64,000 nucleotides of DNA from Brugia malayi (lineage: Eukaryota; Nematoda; Chromadorea; Rhabditida; Onchocercidae). The position numbers and the translations under genes were made by a program. The notes beneath the pieces are model-generated. The model had not been told where the DNA came from. It worked only from the letters and a program-made list of their open reading frames with translations, and made no database searches. The stretch spans positions 9,924,187 to 9,988,186 of the forward strand of contig NW_025062475.1 in assembly GCF_000002995.4 (NCBI RefSeq), given 5' to 3'. This document shows, piece by piece, positions 1 to 11,700 of the stretch (positions within the stretch are counted from its first letter, which is position 1; each line of letters begins with the position of its first letter).

Positions 1-493
1 ATTTCACATTGACCCATTTTAATTGCTTTCTTATTGCAATACGAAAGTTAATAGTCAATGTCCACTTCCATTTTGTTGCTATAGTAAACTCATATTTAAT
101 CTTATTAATTAATTACACCAAGCCCATCTCCAAGCATATGTGAATAGAGCCTGCGTATTACCCAAATGAAATTTGTGATTAACTCACTTTCTTGTGTAGG
201 GACAAATCGACTACCGTTTGAAGAGTAAGAATGCAATATGCCAGTGCTACACCTCTAATTTTCTTTCTTATATTTAGAATATATTGGATGAGATATTCAG
301 ACAAAAATGCCAAGCAGTAAAACTTGTGTAACTTGTGTTGCTAATGTACTATAAGACAAAAGTCAAAAACAAATGCAGCATCATTTACTTGATATCCAGA
401 CACTTTTAAATTGCTTGTACTAGTAATAAAAAGTTAAAAAATAAAAATTTTATACGTGAGCAATTTGTAAATAATTGTGAAATAAATCAATTA
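1..493. other. 3' flank of TIMM10, no gene seen
   Basis: This AT-rich stretch lies downstream of the minus-strand TIMM10 stop codon. It should hold that gene's 3' untranslated region. I see no coding frame, RNA gene or clear repeat in it. Confidence 0.6.
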
Positions 494-1046
494 TCATTTC
501 ACTTGTTGCTGTAACTGTTGTTGCATTTGCTGCAATTGTTTCTCATCTTGCTGTGATATTGATGTCAACCGCTTTCCAAGTTTTTCATGCACATCCAAAT
601 ATTTAGCAACACAGCGATCCAAGCAAACTGCTTCACCCTTTGTTAATTCTCCCTCTCTAAAATTAAATCGAAATATGACCACTTGAAATTAACAACAATT
701 CTCATTCACTGCTAATTATTATATATCTCATTATATCAAAATTGTCATCCCAATAAACGCTATAAAAATTCTGTCTCGAAACTTAATCGTCAATGGGACT
801 TTTAAAAAAAGCTATGAAGGTGGAAAAATAAGCAGCAGTCACGAATTGTTAGAACTATTGAATAATTTTACGCAGAGTTTTAAATGTGAAAAGTAAGACC
901 GTAGGTAACATATAAATGGAGAGTATGCCTTACCTATAACGAGTTGAGATACACTTCTGCTGACATGCCGCCGTCATCCGCCGATACATATCAGACATCA
1001 TTTCCATCTCCAAATCAGCTACCATTTGAAGTTGTGCTTGCGACAT
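494..1046 (-). CDS. timm10: Mitochondrial import inner membrane translocase subunit Tim10
   Basis: Two exons, complement(join(494..656,934..1046)), encode a 91-residue protein. It is a small Tim chaperone of the mitochondrial intermembrane space; in the family, Tim9-Tim10 hexamers carry hydrophobic carrier proteins from TOM to the TIM22 translocase. The protein starts [20 protein letters not shown] and has the twin CX3C motifs CQQKC and CLDRC that form the two disulfides. A Gln-rich tail ([10 protein letters not shown]) follows. The length matches the family (about 90 residues). The intron splits an Arg codon (AG|A) and is bounded by GT and TTTTAG. A TTTTTCAG acceptor about 35 nt before the ATG is a likely trans-splice site, which supports this start. 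It lies 455 bp behind the TM2D1 stop on the same strand. Identity is firm; transcript ends are not known. Confidence 0.95.
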
Positions 1047-1500
1047 TATTCTCAAATCTCAGAACGAAATAATTCTAATACTGAAAAATGAATGAGAATG
1101 ACATTCCGGAAACTCATTAAAATCAAAAAAATTTCTTAAAAATACCGTACTTCAGAATTTTCTGCGCTATAAAACTTCTAGGGTGAAGTACAAATTGAAA
1201 TCCACAAAAGAATATATTGGTATTTGAAATTAAATACAAATTCTCATTTTGATCTAATTACTCTTGAATTATATATCTTTTCTGAATCAAACCGTACAAA
1301 AGATATTAACACAAATTGTATCAATAATTGTAGAACATTTGAACAAAGTACCCGTACAACACCAAATAATAAGTAAAGTGCATCAAGAATGAGAAACTAG
1401 ACGCTAAATACAAGTGAGAATTGCAAAGTCTCATTATTTCGAATTTGAAACAAAAATTTACTGTGAAAGTCGAAGTTTCAGAAGAATAGAGAGAAAGAAA

Positions 1501-3068
1501 CTACAGTGAACAATCGAAACAAGTATACAGCGAAACATAAGTATCGTTCGAGAATCGTACTGGTATCGCTTTTGGCCCATAGAAATTCATGCGGTAAGCG
1601 GAACCATCTGCTGGTCCTAGCAACTGCAACGCAATTAATACGATATCCACAAGATATAATAATGTGAAGCAACCAAATGAAAACATCTTGAGAAATCCTG
1701 AAAGGAACAAAATCCAACATGTAAACAATCTCGACACACACATATATATGACGTAAACATACATCATCATATCTATAACAGTTTACATGAAATTTAATTT
1801 AAGATTGAAGGGTCGAGAATAGCTTACTAGTCGTAATTAATTCCTACCCTTCTTTCTTTATTTTGCTCTTTCTTCAGTTAAAATTCTTTTTTTTTTGAAA
1901 AACATAACTTCATAAATACACGTTTGCTTATGACTTAAATAACTAAAACTTTTCCTTGGTAACAAATCGTAGGCTCATCTGCAGCGTTCTTTTATATTCA
2001 TAGCGACTTAGCCAAATAAAGCTATTACACTGAATCACACAGTTCCTCTTTTAATTCATATCCGCTTTTACGGTACCTCATATCCTCAGAAATTCAAGAA
2101 CAAAATTCCAAACCTATAGCATAATATCCAAGATAAATTCGATCAATGCCTAACCAGCCGAGAAATACTGATAACAATAGTGCAATACTATAATCAACAC
2201 CAGCTGAATAGGCACAGCCATTTGGTACACGTTTCAGAAACCTAAAATATGAGCTGAAGAAGCAAGTATATTATTTTGCAGAATTTTATAACGCATCATG
2301 AATATCAGTTCGAATGTACCTTAAAAATGTATGAAAAAAGATCTGAAAAACATACTTCCTCGTGCCGTTGTCCAATCCTATACAATTAATTTCATTTGCC
2401 ACTTCACAAACAACTGAAAAATTAATGAATATGTGAATTCAAAATAAACTGCTTGTTGAAAATCAGTACGATGAATTCCAAAACCCATAATTTAAGACTC
2501 CTTTATACTATCTTTATTGGAAAATTATCACAAACTTGATGTAAATTAGGTGCGTCACTTGCTCGGTTTGCAAAAGTAGCCCCACAAATAACATATACTA
2601 CGTTGTATGCATATATGCACAAATGTTCATATTCATGTGATAACTTACCTCAAACTATGTTATCAATTTTACATGAATAGTAGATATTTAAAAGTTGCAT
2701 CACCTGTAATAGAGTTATCCTTCTCACAGGTTTCAGGAAGCTGCGTGATCGGTGAGATTACAGGCTCTTCACACCAATACCTGTACTGGAGATAGTTTAG
2801 AAGTATCGTGATATAACTAAGCAATTAGGGTTAAAATGCAAGTAAGTAAATAAGGGAATATATGAATACCGAGAAAAGACAAAGAATATCAGAAAGATGG
2901 ATAGTTCTACTCAAATTTTGGGATGTAACATCGTTTACTGAAAAATAAATTGCAGACTTACTGTCCCATGAGCAATTCGGAACAGGACTTCAACGTCATT
3001 TTAGTTGTACCGAATGTTAACAATGGAAACAGTGATAAAATTACGACAGTAAAATCACTGGCAAACAT
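1501..3068 (-). CDS. TM2 domain-containing protein, TM2D1-like
   Basis: Five exons, complement(join(1501..1697,2114..2241,2356..2413,2704..2780,2962..3068)), give 188 residues. An N-terminal signal peptide (MFASDFTVVILSLFPLLTFG) is followed by a Cys-rich lumenal region beginning SCSELLMGQYWCEEPV. The TM2 domain comes next: the first helix ALLLSVFLGWLGIDRIYLGY carries the DRF-like motif (DRI here), and the second helix contains LVDIVLIALQLLGPADGSAY. The tail, with FSNDTYV, resembles human TM2D1 (beta-amyloid-binding protein-like) rather than TM2D2 or TM2D3. TM2D proteins are linked to Notch signalling and phagocytosis in flies; that role is inferred here. All exon phases agree. It is upstream of TIMM10 on the same strand. 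Confidence 0.92.
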
Positions 3069-4310
3069 TTAGCGCTATATAGCAATTATCAATCCAACTA
3101 CCGCGATGCAGTCATCGACTAGAAATCTGAAATGAATGATATATTTGAAAAACATATTACCAAATTGTTAAGAACATAGCATCTCTAAGTAACAGCATAT
3201 TAATATCCAAATTGATTGAAAGAAAGGAAATCAATCGTTTAAGGAACGGTTCAATCAATGAACAGTGAGAATGCAATATATACGATAACAAATTACGCTT
3301 GATTTTTGGTAACTATTTTTCATGATAACAAGTAATAATGATAGATAACCGTCCATAATTATTATCAGTGATAACAAATGATACATAAGTGATACAATAC
3401 AATTATTAGTACTATCACATAATATCTGCGCTTTTGGAATTTTTGCAACTATCCGTCAATCCATTGTTTCCACTTAATGCTAGAAAGAAGAAATACATTG
3501 AGAAATACAATCCACACTAGAGATTGAGAGAATTCACATAGAACAACTCCTCCTAATGTTGACAACGATTAGCAGAAAGAGGGAGACATTTGAAATACGT
3601 GAAATAGTGAATGTTTTAGAGAGATGATAAACGGTAGAGATTAGTGGGAAGTGAAAGATAGCACAGAACAAGACGAATAGAAAGTCGAAACATATAGTAA
3701 CCATGGAGAGCTAAAGCAACAAATGTCCCAGCATTGTCAAACTTTGACCAAAAGAACAATCTGAAAATTTGTATCCCATATCGTGCTTCCGATTAATATT
3801 AAAACTTCAGTCAGTAAAACTATCTCTTTCCACCGTTTTTTATCATTTATTTTAGTTTAAGCACAATATTTTCTCCACATTCATTCACAAATGCAATTCC
3901 TATTTCAGTTTATCATACATTTCTTTCTCTTTTCTCCTTTCTCGTATAGTTTAAAAATTCAAATTTCATAATGTATGAATGAGAGTTGATTATACTGTAA
4001 ATAGTGATGAAGTGTAGAATGCATTACGAAGAGATTTAATCGATTAATTTCCATCATTTTTTTTTTTCAACTTATCACTTTTAAATGAAGTTATCAGTTT
4101 TCAGCAATCACTGATTTTTACTGTTTTCCCTTATTGATTGGTGTAATTATTTCCGTTGGAAGCAAATTTGTCCCTGTAAAGAAAACACACACATTTTCAC
4201 TTTTTGTTTTTTTTTTCCTTTGCCCCCAAAAAATGGCAATTTAAAACAAACTAAAAGAAAGAAAATAAAAAAAAAGTTGTGATGAAAAAACGAAAAAACA
4301 ATTTTTGATT
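3069..4310. other. Intergenic region
   Basis: This lies between the start of the TM2D1-like gene and the stop of the PP1-like gene, both on the minus strand. It should hold the TM2D1 5' region and the PP1-like 3' UTR. It is AT-rich with poly-A/T runs near 4060, 4205 and 4268. I see no convincing exon. Confidence 0.5.
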
Positions 4311-6249
4311 CTAAGAAAGACATTTAACACCTGGATTAGGACTTTTAGCAGCACTCGATCGACTTTGTTTTTCAAGTTCAGCAAGCTGTTCGGCGCTTAA
4401 TTTTTGTAAATCTAATTTTGGTTTCAATGTTACAAATGAAATTTTCAGATCATCGGTAACACGCATAATTGATCCACAATTACCATCGGTACCACAATAA
4501 TTTGGTGCAGAAAAAACGGTACAAATTTTACCATCACAATCGATATGATGACCATTTTTTACTACTTCATGCGCTCGTACAATCATATCAACATCTAGCG
4601 CCTTATGTATAATAATCATAATTATTTAATCTTACTAATAATTAATAATTATATTTATAGTAACTATAATAATTTATTTATTTTTTGTTATCGCATTGAT
4701 TGAGCAAAAAAATTCTTTTGTTTAATTAAATATTAAGACTTTGTTTGTTTAATGTTTTATTACAAATAAAACCATGTCTTAATATTAAAAAGAAAAAAAT
4801 GTAGCACTTCTTTATTCATTTATTTATTTTTTTGAAATGTATTTCAAAATTTAGACAAAAAATAAATAAAGAAGATATACCGCGATGCATTCTTTAATCA
4901 TATCTTGTCCAAACATCCATGAAGCATTGCGAATTTTATTGGGTGTAAAACCTTTAGCGCATGGATCATTATCCGGATCAGACCACATCAAATCAAGTGC
5001 TAAGCCGGAATCACAATCTGCTTGATTTCTTGGCTTCTATAGTTTTTTTTTTCCAAATTTCAAAATTATATTTATTAATTAACAAAAAGAAGAAGGAAAG
5101 ATGAAATAAATACCTTCAAATTCTTCAATGAATGCCATCCGTGTATTAAAGGACTTATACCGCCATGCATACAAATTAATCGATTGTTAACCTGAATTAT
5201 CATTTCATGACATAACGCTAAACCATTATTCCAGAGGACTTTGTGTCATTATTTTACGAATTCGCGATAGCCTACTGAGATTAATTTCCAAAATTCTTTC
5301 TCATTCGTTTTGCTAACAAAGAGATCACTAACAGCTTTAGGATTAAGAGTTTTAGGAAAGTGAAGTAAAGTATGCAAATATTAGTATTCCCAATATGTAA
5401 ACCTATTAAAGTAACCGAAATAACTATAAAATATATTACACAGACATTTGCACATAGTGGTAATTCATTGAATGCTTTCTGGAATATTTTCCAAAGCGAT
5501 GTTGTTCGTACTCGTTTACACTCTTGATAAAATCCATAAGTTCGATTCATTTTTGTACATTCATGGTTACCACGCAAAAGGTTTACTCTGTCTGGATATT
5601 TCACTTTAAAACAAAATAACAACATTACAACCTGAAATCTTTTATTTTTTGCTTGCTTCAAAGGTTGATAAATTTAAAAAACTTTTGAAAAAACAAAAAT
5701 TCAACAAGAAAGAAATAAAGAAAATAAGAACAAACTTCAAGACCCTTTTTACATCGATCAATATAATCACCCAAAAAGAGAAAATTTTGTTCCGGTGGTG
5801 TACCAACAATTTTAAAATAACGCATTAAATCACCAAATTGTCCATGAATATCACCGAAAATAATAACCGGTGCAGAAATTTGAATCAAACAACCAATTGG
5901 TTGCAATATTTTACAAACCTAAAGATGGAAAATTTTTTATTTATGCTTAACTAATTTGTTTTTATTTGTTTTTTTCCAAGTAAAATAACTTAGTTATTTA
6001 TTTATTTTGTTTAAAAACTTTTTTTTTTAAGTTTTTCAAAATAAAATACTTCTAATTATTAGCATATTCTTCTGGAAAAACATTTATAATTAAATTTATT
6101 GTGATGATAATTTGCTGTTTAATGTTATCAAATACACTTGCAGCATCAATAATTGTGATCAGTTGGTGATCAGAAAAACCATCCAAAAATTGATCGGTCA
6201 TTAAACGATGTATTATTCGATCCGCTAATACTGACAGCTGCTCCGTCAT
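4311..6249 (-). CDS. Serine/threonine protein phosphatase PP1-like catalytic subunit
   Basis: Six exons, complement(join(4311..4601,4881..5036,5114..5191,5446..5631,5736..5918,6136..6249)), encode 335 residues, close to the PP1 length. The metallophosphatase motifs appear in order: GDIHGQ, GDYIDR, LLRGNHE, MHGGIS, VRAHEVV and SAPNYCG. These supply the two-metal site and the substrate tyrosine. The region aligns with PP1 almost without gaps, but it is divergent: GDYVDRG has become GDYIDRC, the segment around the PP1 NDRGVS motif reads [11 protein letters not shown] with one extra residue, and the usual C-terminal tail is replaced by a Lys/Ser-rich end. It is therefore probably one of the nematode PP1-like paralogues rather than the main housekeeping PP1. 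All five introns are phase 0. The start [13 protein letters not shown] aligns where PP1 catalytic domains begin. Regulatory partners are unknown. Confidence 0.93.
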
Positions 6250-7757
6250 TCTTTTTTAATCATATCAAATTTAGCTTGCGTATATTTTATTAAGATTAAT
6301 TTAATTTATTTAATTCTACTTCATTTAGTTTTTAATTTGATTCAATTCAATCCGATTTATTTTTCATAAATACCAATTATTATATTCTCTAAAATCATAA
6401 GTGCGGAATGATTTTTGCTTTAATAAATCAGATTTTTCAAATTTTAGTAAAATGAATGAGAATATAATTACAAATATGAATTGCGATAACAATCTATAAT
6501 TGTCTAGTACTATTATTATTATTCTAAAGTCTTGCCTTAATAAATTATTTGGTCGTTTATTCAATCACTCTCGTTTTAAAATAATTTTCACTATATTTCC
6601 GAAATTAAAATTTAAGTTTTACTTAATGCTTAATTAATAAAGTGGGATGGTAACAACCACTCAGTATTAAAATAAAAATTATCAATGAAGATTACGGAAT
6701 TATTTTTTAATTAAATAACAAAACAAACCTCAAAAAATTATTCTTCCCCTATAATATGAAACAATGTTTGCTGTTGCCTTAACATTTGGCCTTAACACGA
6801 AAATCTTGCTTTATCAAGTTATTTAATCGTTCACTAAATGATTTTCTTTTTAAAAATTTGGGGTTTTAAGATTAAAATTTTAAATCTTAAGAAGTATGTG
6901 GAAAAATATATGAGGAAGAACTAACCCGTGTATATAATTTCCGTTTCTCTGTTTGGCAGTCTTTCAGTGTTTCTATAAAAATATTTAAATTTGAATAAAA
7001 AAAGAGACAATTATTGGGATATTTCAGAATACTTCATTTATGATAATAAGTGATAACAAAAATAATGAATAATGAATGGTAAATAATAATAATAATGGTA
7101 ATAATGCAGAAATATTGATATTTCTCATCCATTTCATTTATTATTTTAATTGAAAGCAAAAATTTCCTGAAATTGTTAATGGTTGAATTGATTTTAATTT
7201 GTGTCATAGCTCTTTACTTATCGAAGTGTTACTTACAAAGTAAAAACTTCTTTTTTATTTCCTTGGATTATAAAAAAATTCAAAGCAAGAATACATAGAC
7301 ACACAAAAATGTAATTTACAGTTAACATTTGTCAATTAAAATTTAAAACAAAAAAAGATGAAAAAATATGAGTTCAAACTATCCAATAACCTATTTCGAT
7401 ATGGGATGATTTTAGATAAAAAAAAAGTAATCATAAATAAAATGAAACTGAGAACAATGGATTGTTAGATTTGGTATATTTTCGACAACCAATTAAAAGA
7501 AACCAAATGATTTTCCAAAAAAGAGAATTTTTTTAAAGAAAAATGTGAATTAGCAAGCTTATTTCTAGAAACATAATGATAATAACTTCTTATTCGTTTA
7601 CTTTGAATAAAATTTAAAATTAAAAATTATACAATTTAATCAGTTAATTATATTTAATTCTCTCTCTCTCTCTTCCTCTCCTCACTTTTTTCTTCTTTCC
7701 CTCTCAAAATTTGTTATAATTTGTTATATATTCATACAAAATAATCATATGAGGATT
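6250..7757. other. Intergenic region
   Basis: This AT-rich stretch separates the PP1-like start from the stop of the next minus-strand gene. It contains a short CT-rich tract near 7660-7690 and no exon that I can support. Confidence 0.5.
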
Positions 7758-8723
7758 TCATCGAATTTGCTGTGGTTGTCTGTACATTGTATCATGAACT
7801 ACACGTGGATCACGTTGATCCGTGTAGTACATTTGATCTCGTCTCATTTGAGGTGAATAAGCGTAATTTGATGGTAAAGTTGGATAAACAGTTCGTGCAT
7901 CATACTAAAATAATAATTGAATATAATGATAACAGATAGTATAAATTTAAAAAAATGTTTGAAAAATTCAAGATTTAATTCATATCCTAAAAAATTTTTT
8001 TCTTCTAAAATTTATAATACAAATATAATAATTAAAAAAAAAGGAAATTATTAGCTTATGAATTAAAAATATTCGGAAATTTTATTCGATAACAATAATA
8101 TCTATCATATGAGAAAATAAAATTTAAGATATAAACCAAAAATTACACTATACAAAATATTTTATAGAAGACATAGATGTGATCAAAATCACCTGTTTAT
8201 CTCCGTCAATAACATTACCAATATTTCGATTATGCATACGTTGAAATTTTGCTATCATTATAATAACTAACGATATCTGAAATTCGAAATTGCACAATAA
8301 ATAATTCATTTATAATCCTTTATAGTATTTATCATTTTTTAATTTAATACATAATTAACAAATAATGATTTTGTCATTTGCTAATGAAAAGTTACTAAAT
8401 TGTAAAACAAAATAATATCAAATATGAGTAATAATTCTGCTTCTTATTGCGATATTATTTGCTTATTAAAATTTACGGATGATATTGGTAATTAAATTTA
8501 ATTGATAAGTTGAATTACTAATAATTAACAGTCTTGTTTTTCTCTGGTATTATTCATTTACTAAAACCTACAAAAACAATATATTTAATGATTAAATTTT
8601 ATTAATGAATTGCTAAAATACTACAATCCTATTTTCTCTCTAATTTCTAAATTTTAAAATAAATTTCTATTACATTGTCTTTTCCTTGTTCATTTCTCAT
8701 CTTTTCTTTCATTTCTTTTTCAC

Positions 8724-8756
<33 letters not shown>

Positions 8757-11700
8757 CCTTTTTTCTCGTTATTGTCCTTTAATAACTGATAGAATATAAA
8801 TTGTAATTTTTCATATCAATAAAAAGTAGCACACAAACACTTTGAATGATTGATTCATTTATCTTATCTTTCAATGAAATAGCACACATTTCAATTAATG
8901 TGCTAAATGGAATAAAGTATTAAAATGGGAAATACCGTGGAGAATGGATCAGAAAAGCAAAATGAATAACAGCAAGTGAAAGAGAGAGAAATCAGTAATT
9001 TGACAGCTAATGAATAAAATATTGGATGAAATTATTTGGTTGGTTAATTAATAAACAAGTTTCTATGAAAATGTTAAATTGCTCCAAATTTATTTCAAAC
9101 TTTCATTTCTTCCTTTTTTCCACCGCCATTTGCTACACACAGTTATTCTGCTGGAATTTTTTAAAACTTCCTTTGTGATGAATGAACTAACTTTCACCTT
9201 TGTTGCTTGCTTTCTACAAATTTTAAAAATATAAACTATAAAATTTAATTGATATTAATAAAGGAATATAAACTATAAAGTTTAATTGCTATTAACAAAG
9301 GATAATAAATGGGAAAAGAAACAATTAAATGTGCAATGAATTGAAACCAATAATCAATTTTTAACAGCTGCAACTTAATATACAAATAAATGCTATGGGA
9401 AATATGAAAATGACTGAATGTGAAAGTTATTGTACTTATGCACAAGAAGCGAATAAGTAAATATGCAAGTAATCGATTAATAGATAAAGTAATTTAACAA
9501 ATAGCTGATGAATGTGAGATTCAAGAAGGTATTAAATATGCAAACATAATGCATATAATAAATAATTAGGTCAATTAATGATGGTTAAGAGAAAAAAAAT
9601 AAAAACAAGGAATGAATAAATTGCTAAGTGTGAACATAATGATTAATTCGAAAAAGGGAACACTATAAATATTCAAAAAATTGATTTAATATAATTCATT
9701 TAACGATGGTTAAGAGTTCATAGTTTCTATGAAGATGTTAAATTAGTCATCTAACAATTAGTCATATATCATTTTGTTATCTAAATGATTACTAACGCTA
9801 ATCAGAATTAATATTTAAACATTAAAAAAATCAAATTTACTTACGTGAAAGAATTGCAATCCAAGAAAAAATATTCCAGTTGCAATACGTACCAAATTCC
9901 ACTGCAAATAATCAAAATAAGATAAATGCCAATTAAAATATTGAAATTTGCATCATTTTCAAAAAATTAAAAGTATAATTGATTGAGGAAACTTGAAATT
10001 TTTTAAAAAAAGGAAAAGACTAAACTAAACAAAGTAATTAAAAATTATACAATTAAATCAAAAAATTGCTATTATCATTTTTATTTTTTAATATAAAAAA
10101 CATGCTAAAAATCATAAATTCAAAAATGAGAAAAATAGAAAACCAATCGATACTTTATAAATTTAAGAAATCAATCAAAAATAATAACAAAACTTAAAAT
10201 GAGTATCTACCACTTTCAGATGAAATTAGGCAAATGAATTTTGCGCTGTATCAAGAAACGATTTCATCTTCCTCAAATTCAATTAGCACCGGTAATATTG
10301 AATAAAAGGCAAATGGAATTTAATGGAATTTCTAACGGGAACTTACGTGAGCATAGAAGAAAATGAAGAACACACTGATCAGTCCCCTGATAACATCTAA
10401 AATTATCAAAAAAATCCATGGTACTAGCAACCATTCCACATATGATGCTAAACCAATTAGTAATAGTATACTTGCAATTATAATGAGTACATATAAGATG
10501 ATATCAATTACAAGTGTTGACCTTCTCCCTGAAATATAAATCTCATTTAATTAAAATAATCTAAGTTAAACTTACTATTTAAAGTTAAAATTATATTCTA
10601 ATATAATTTTTAATAATTAGCATTTAAGCGTACAATAATTTATAAATAATGTTCATAATTTATTGAAATTTACAATAAAAAAATAAATTCGTGATTAATT
10701 CTTGACAAAACAAAATATGCTATTCTAATTTTTAAATCATTCTTGATTAATTAACTTTTTTTGAATGAACTTCCGAAAAATTCTCGATAGAAAAATGATA
10801 AAGAAAAGAAAGGTACAAACATGTATAAGAAAAGATTAATTCCTCGGTGTAAAGACCGAATGAGCAATGATATGAGCTAGAATCCTCGATAACAATAGTT
10901 GTTGTACCTTGATTGAATGTTAGCTTACGATTGTCTAAAAATAAACCACCAAACAATTATTTGAAGATTTTTAAATTTTTGGACAAAAAATGTAAAAAGT
11001 TTATTATTTCTACATATTTAGTTGGAAGAAAATTAAATTATTATTATTTATATTTCAGATCGAAAAAAAAAAACACTCATTAATTATATGAAATAAAAGA
11101 TTAAATTACAATCAGTTTAAATTTCAGACAAAAAATGAAATAATAGAATATTAATTACATAAAGTAATATTGGAAATGAAGCAAAAAATTTCCAATAATT
11201 TAAAGTGGAAAAATGAAATATGTGGATATTAATTAATTTCAATGAAAAATTTTCAATAATTATTTAATGGAAAAACAAAATACTCAAATACTAATTGCAG
11301 AAAATAATGATTAAGCTTAATTATCGTTGTTACTAAGCAATATTACTTCAAATTTCTCTTTTATTACCATTTATTTATTTTTATATGATATCCAATGAAA
11401 AAAAATTTAATAATTGAAAGTAGAAAAAGAGATATAATATTGGATCTATTTAATTTCATCGTTTTTTATAAACTGACTAAGTTTTGTTTATTTCTACAAA
11501 TAACATTAAACAATCAACAATCATAGTGATAATAACCATTATCTCATTTCATTTTCCATAAATGCTTATCATATTTTCTACCTGGTCGTACTTTGCCTAA
11601 AGCTTCCAAATCGCAATTTGTGTAATGTGATGAATCACCATTAGCTGTCGTATCAGATAAACCCCAACTAGCCAATCCGGTTAGCAGTGAATATAAAAAC

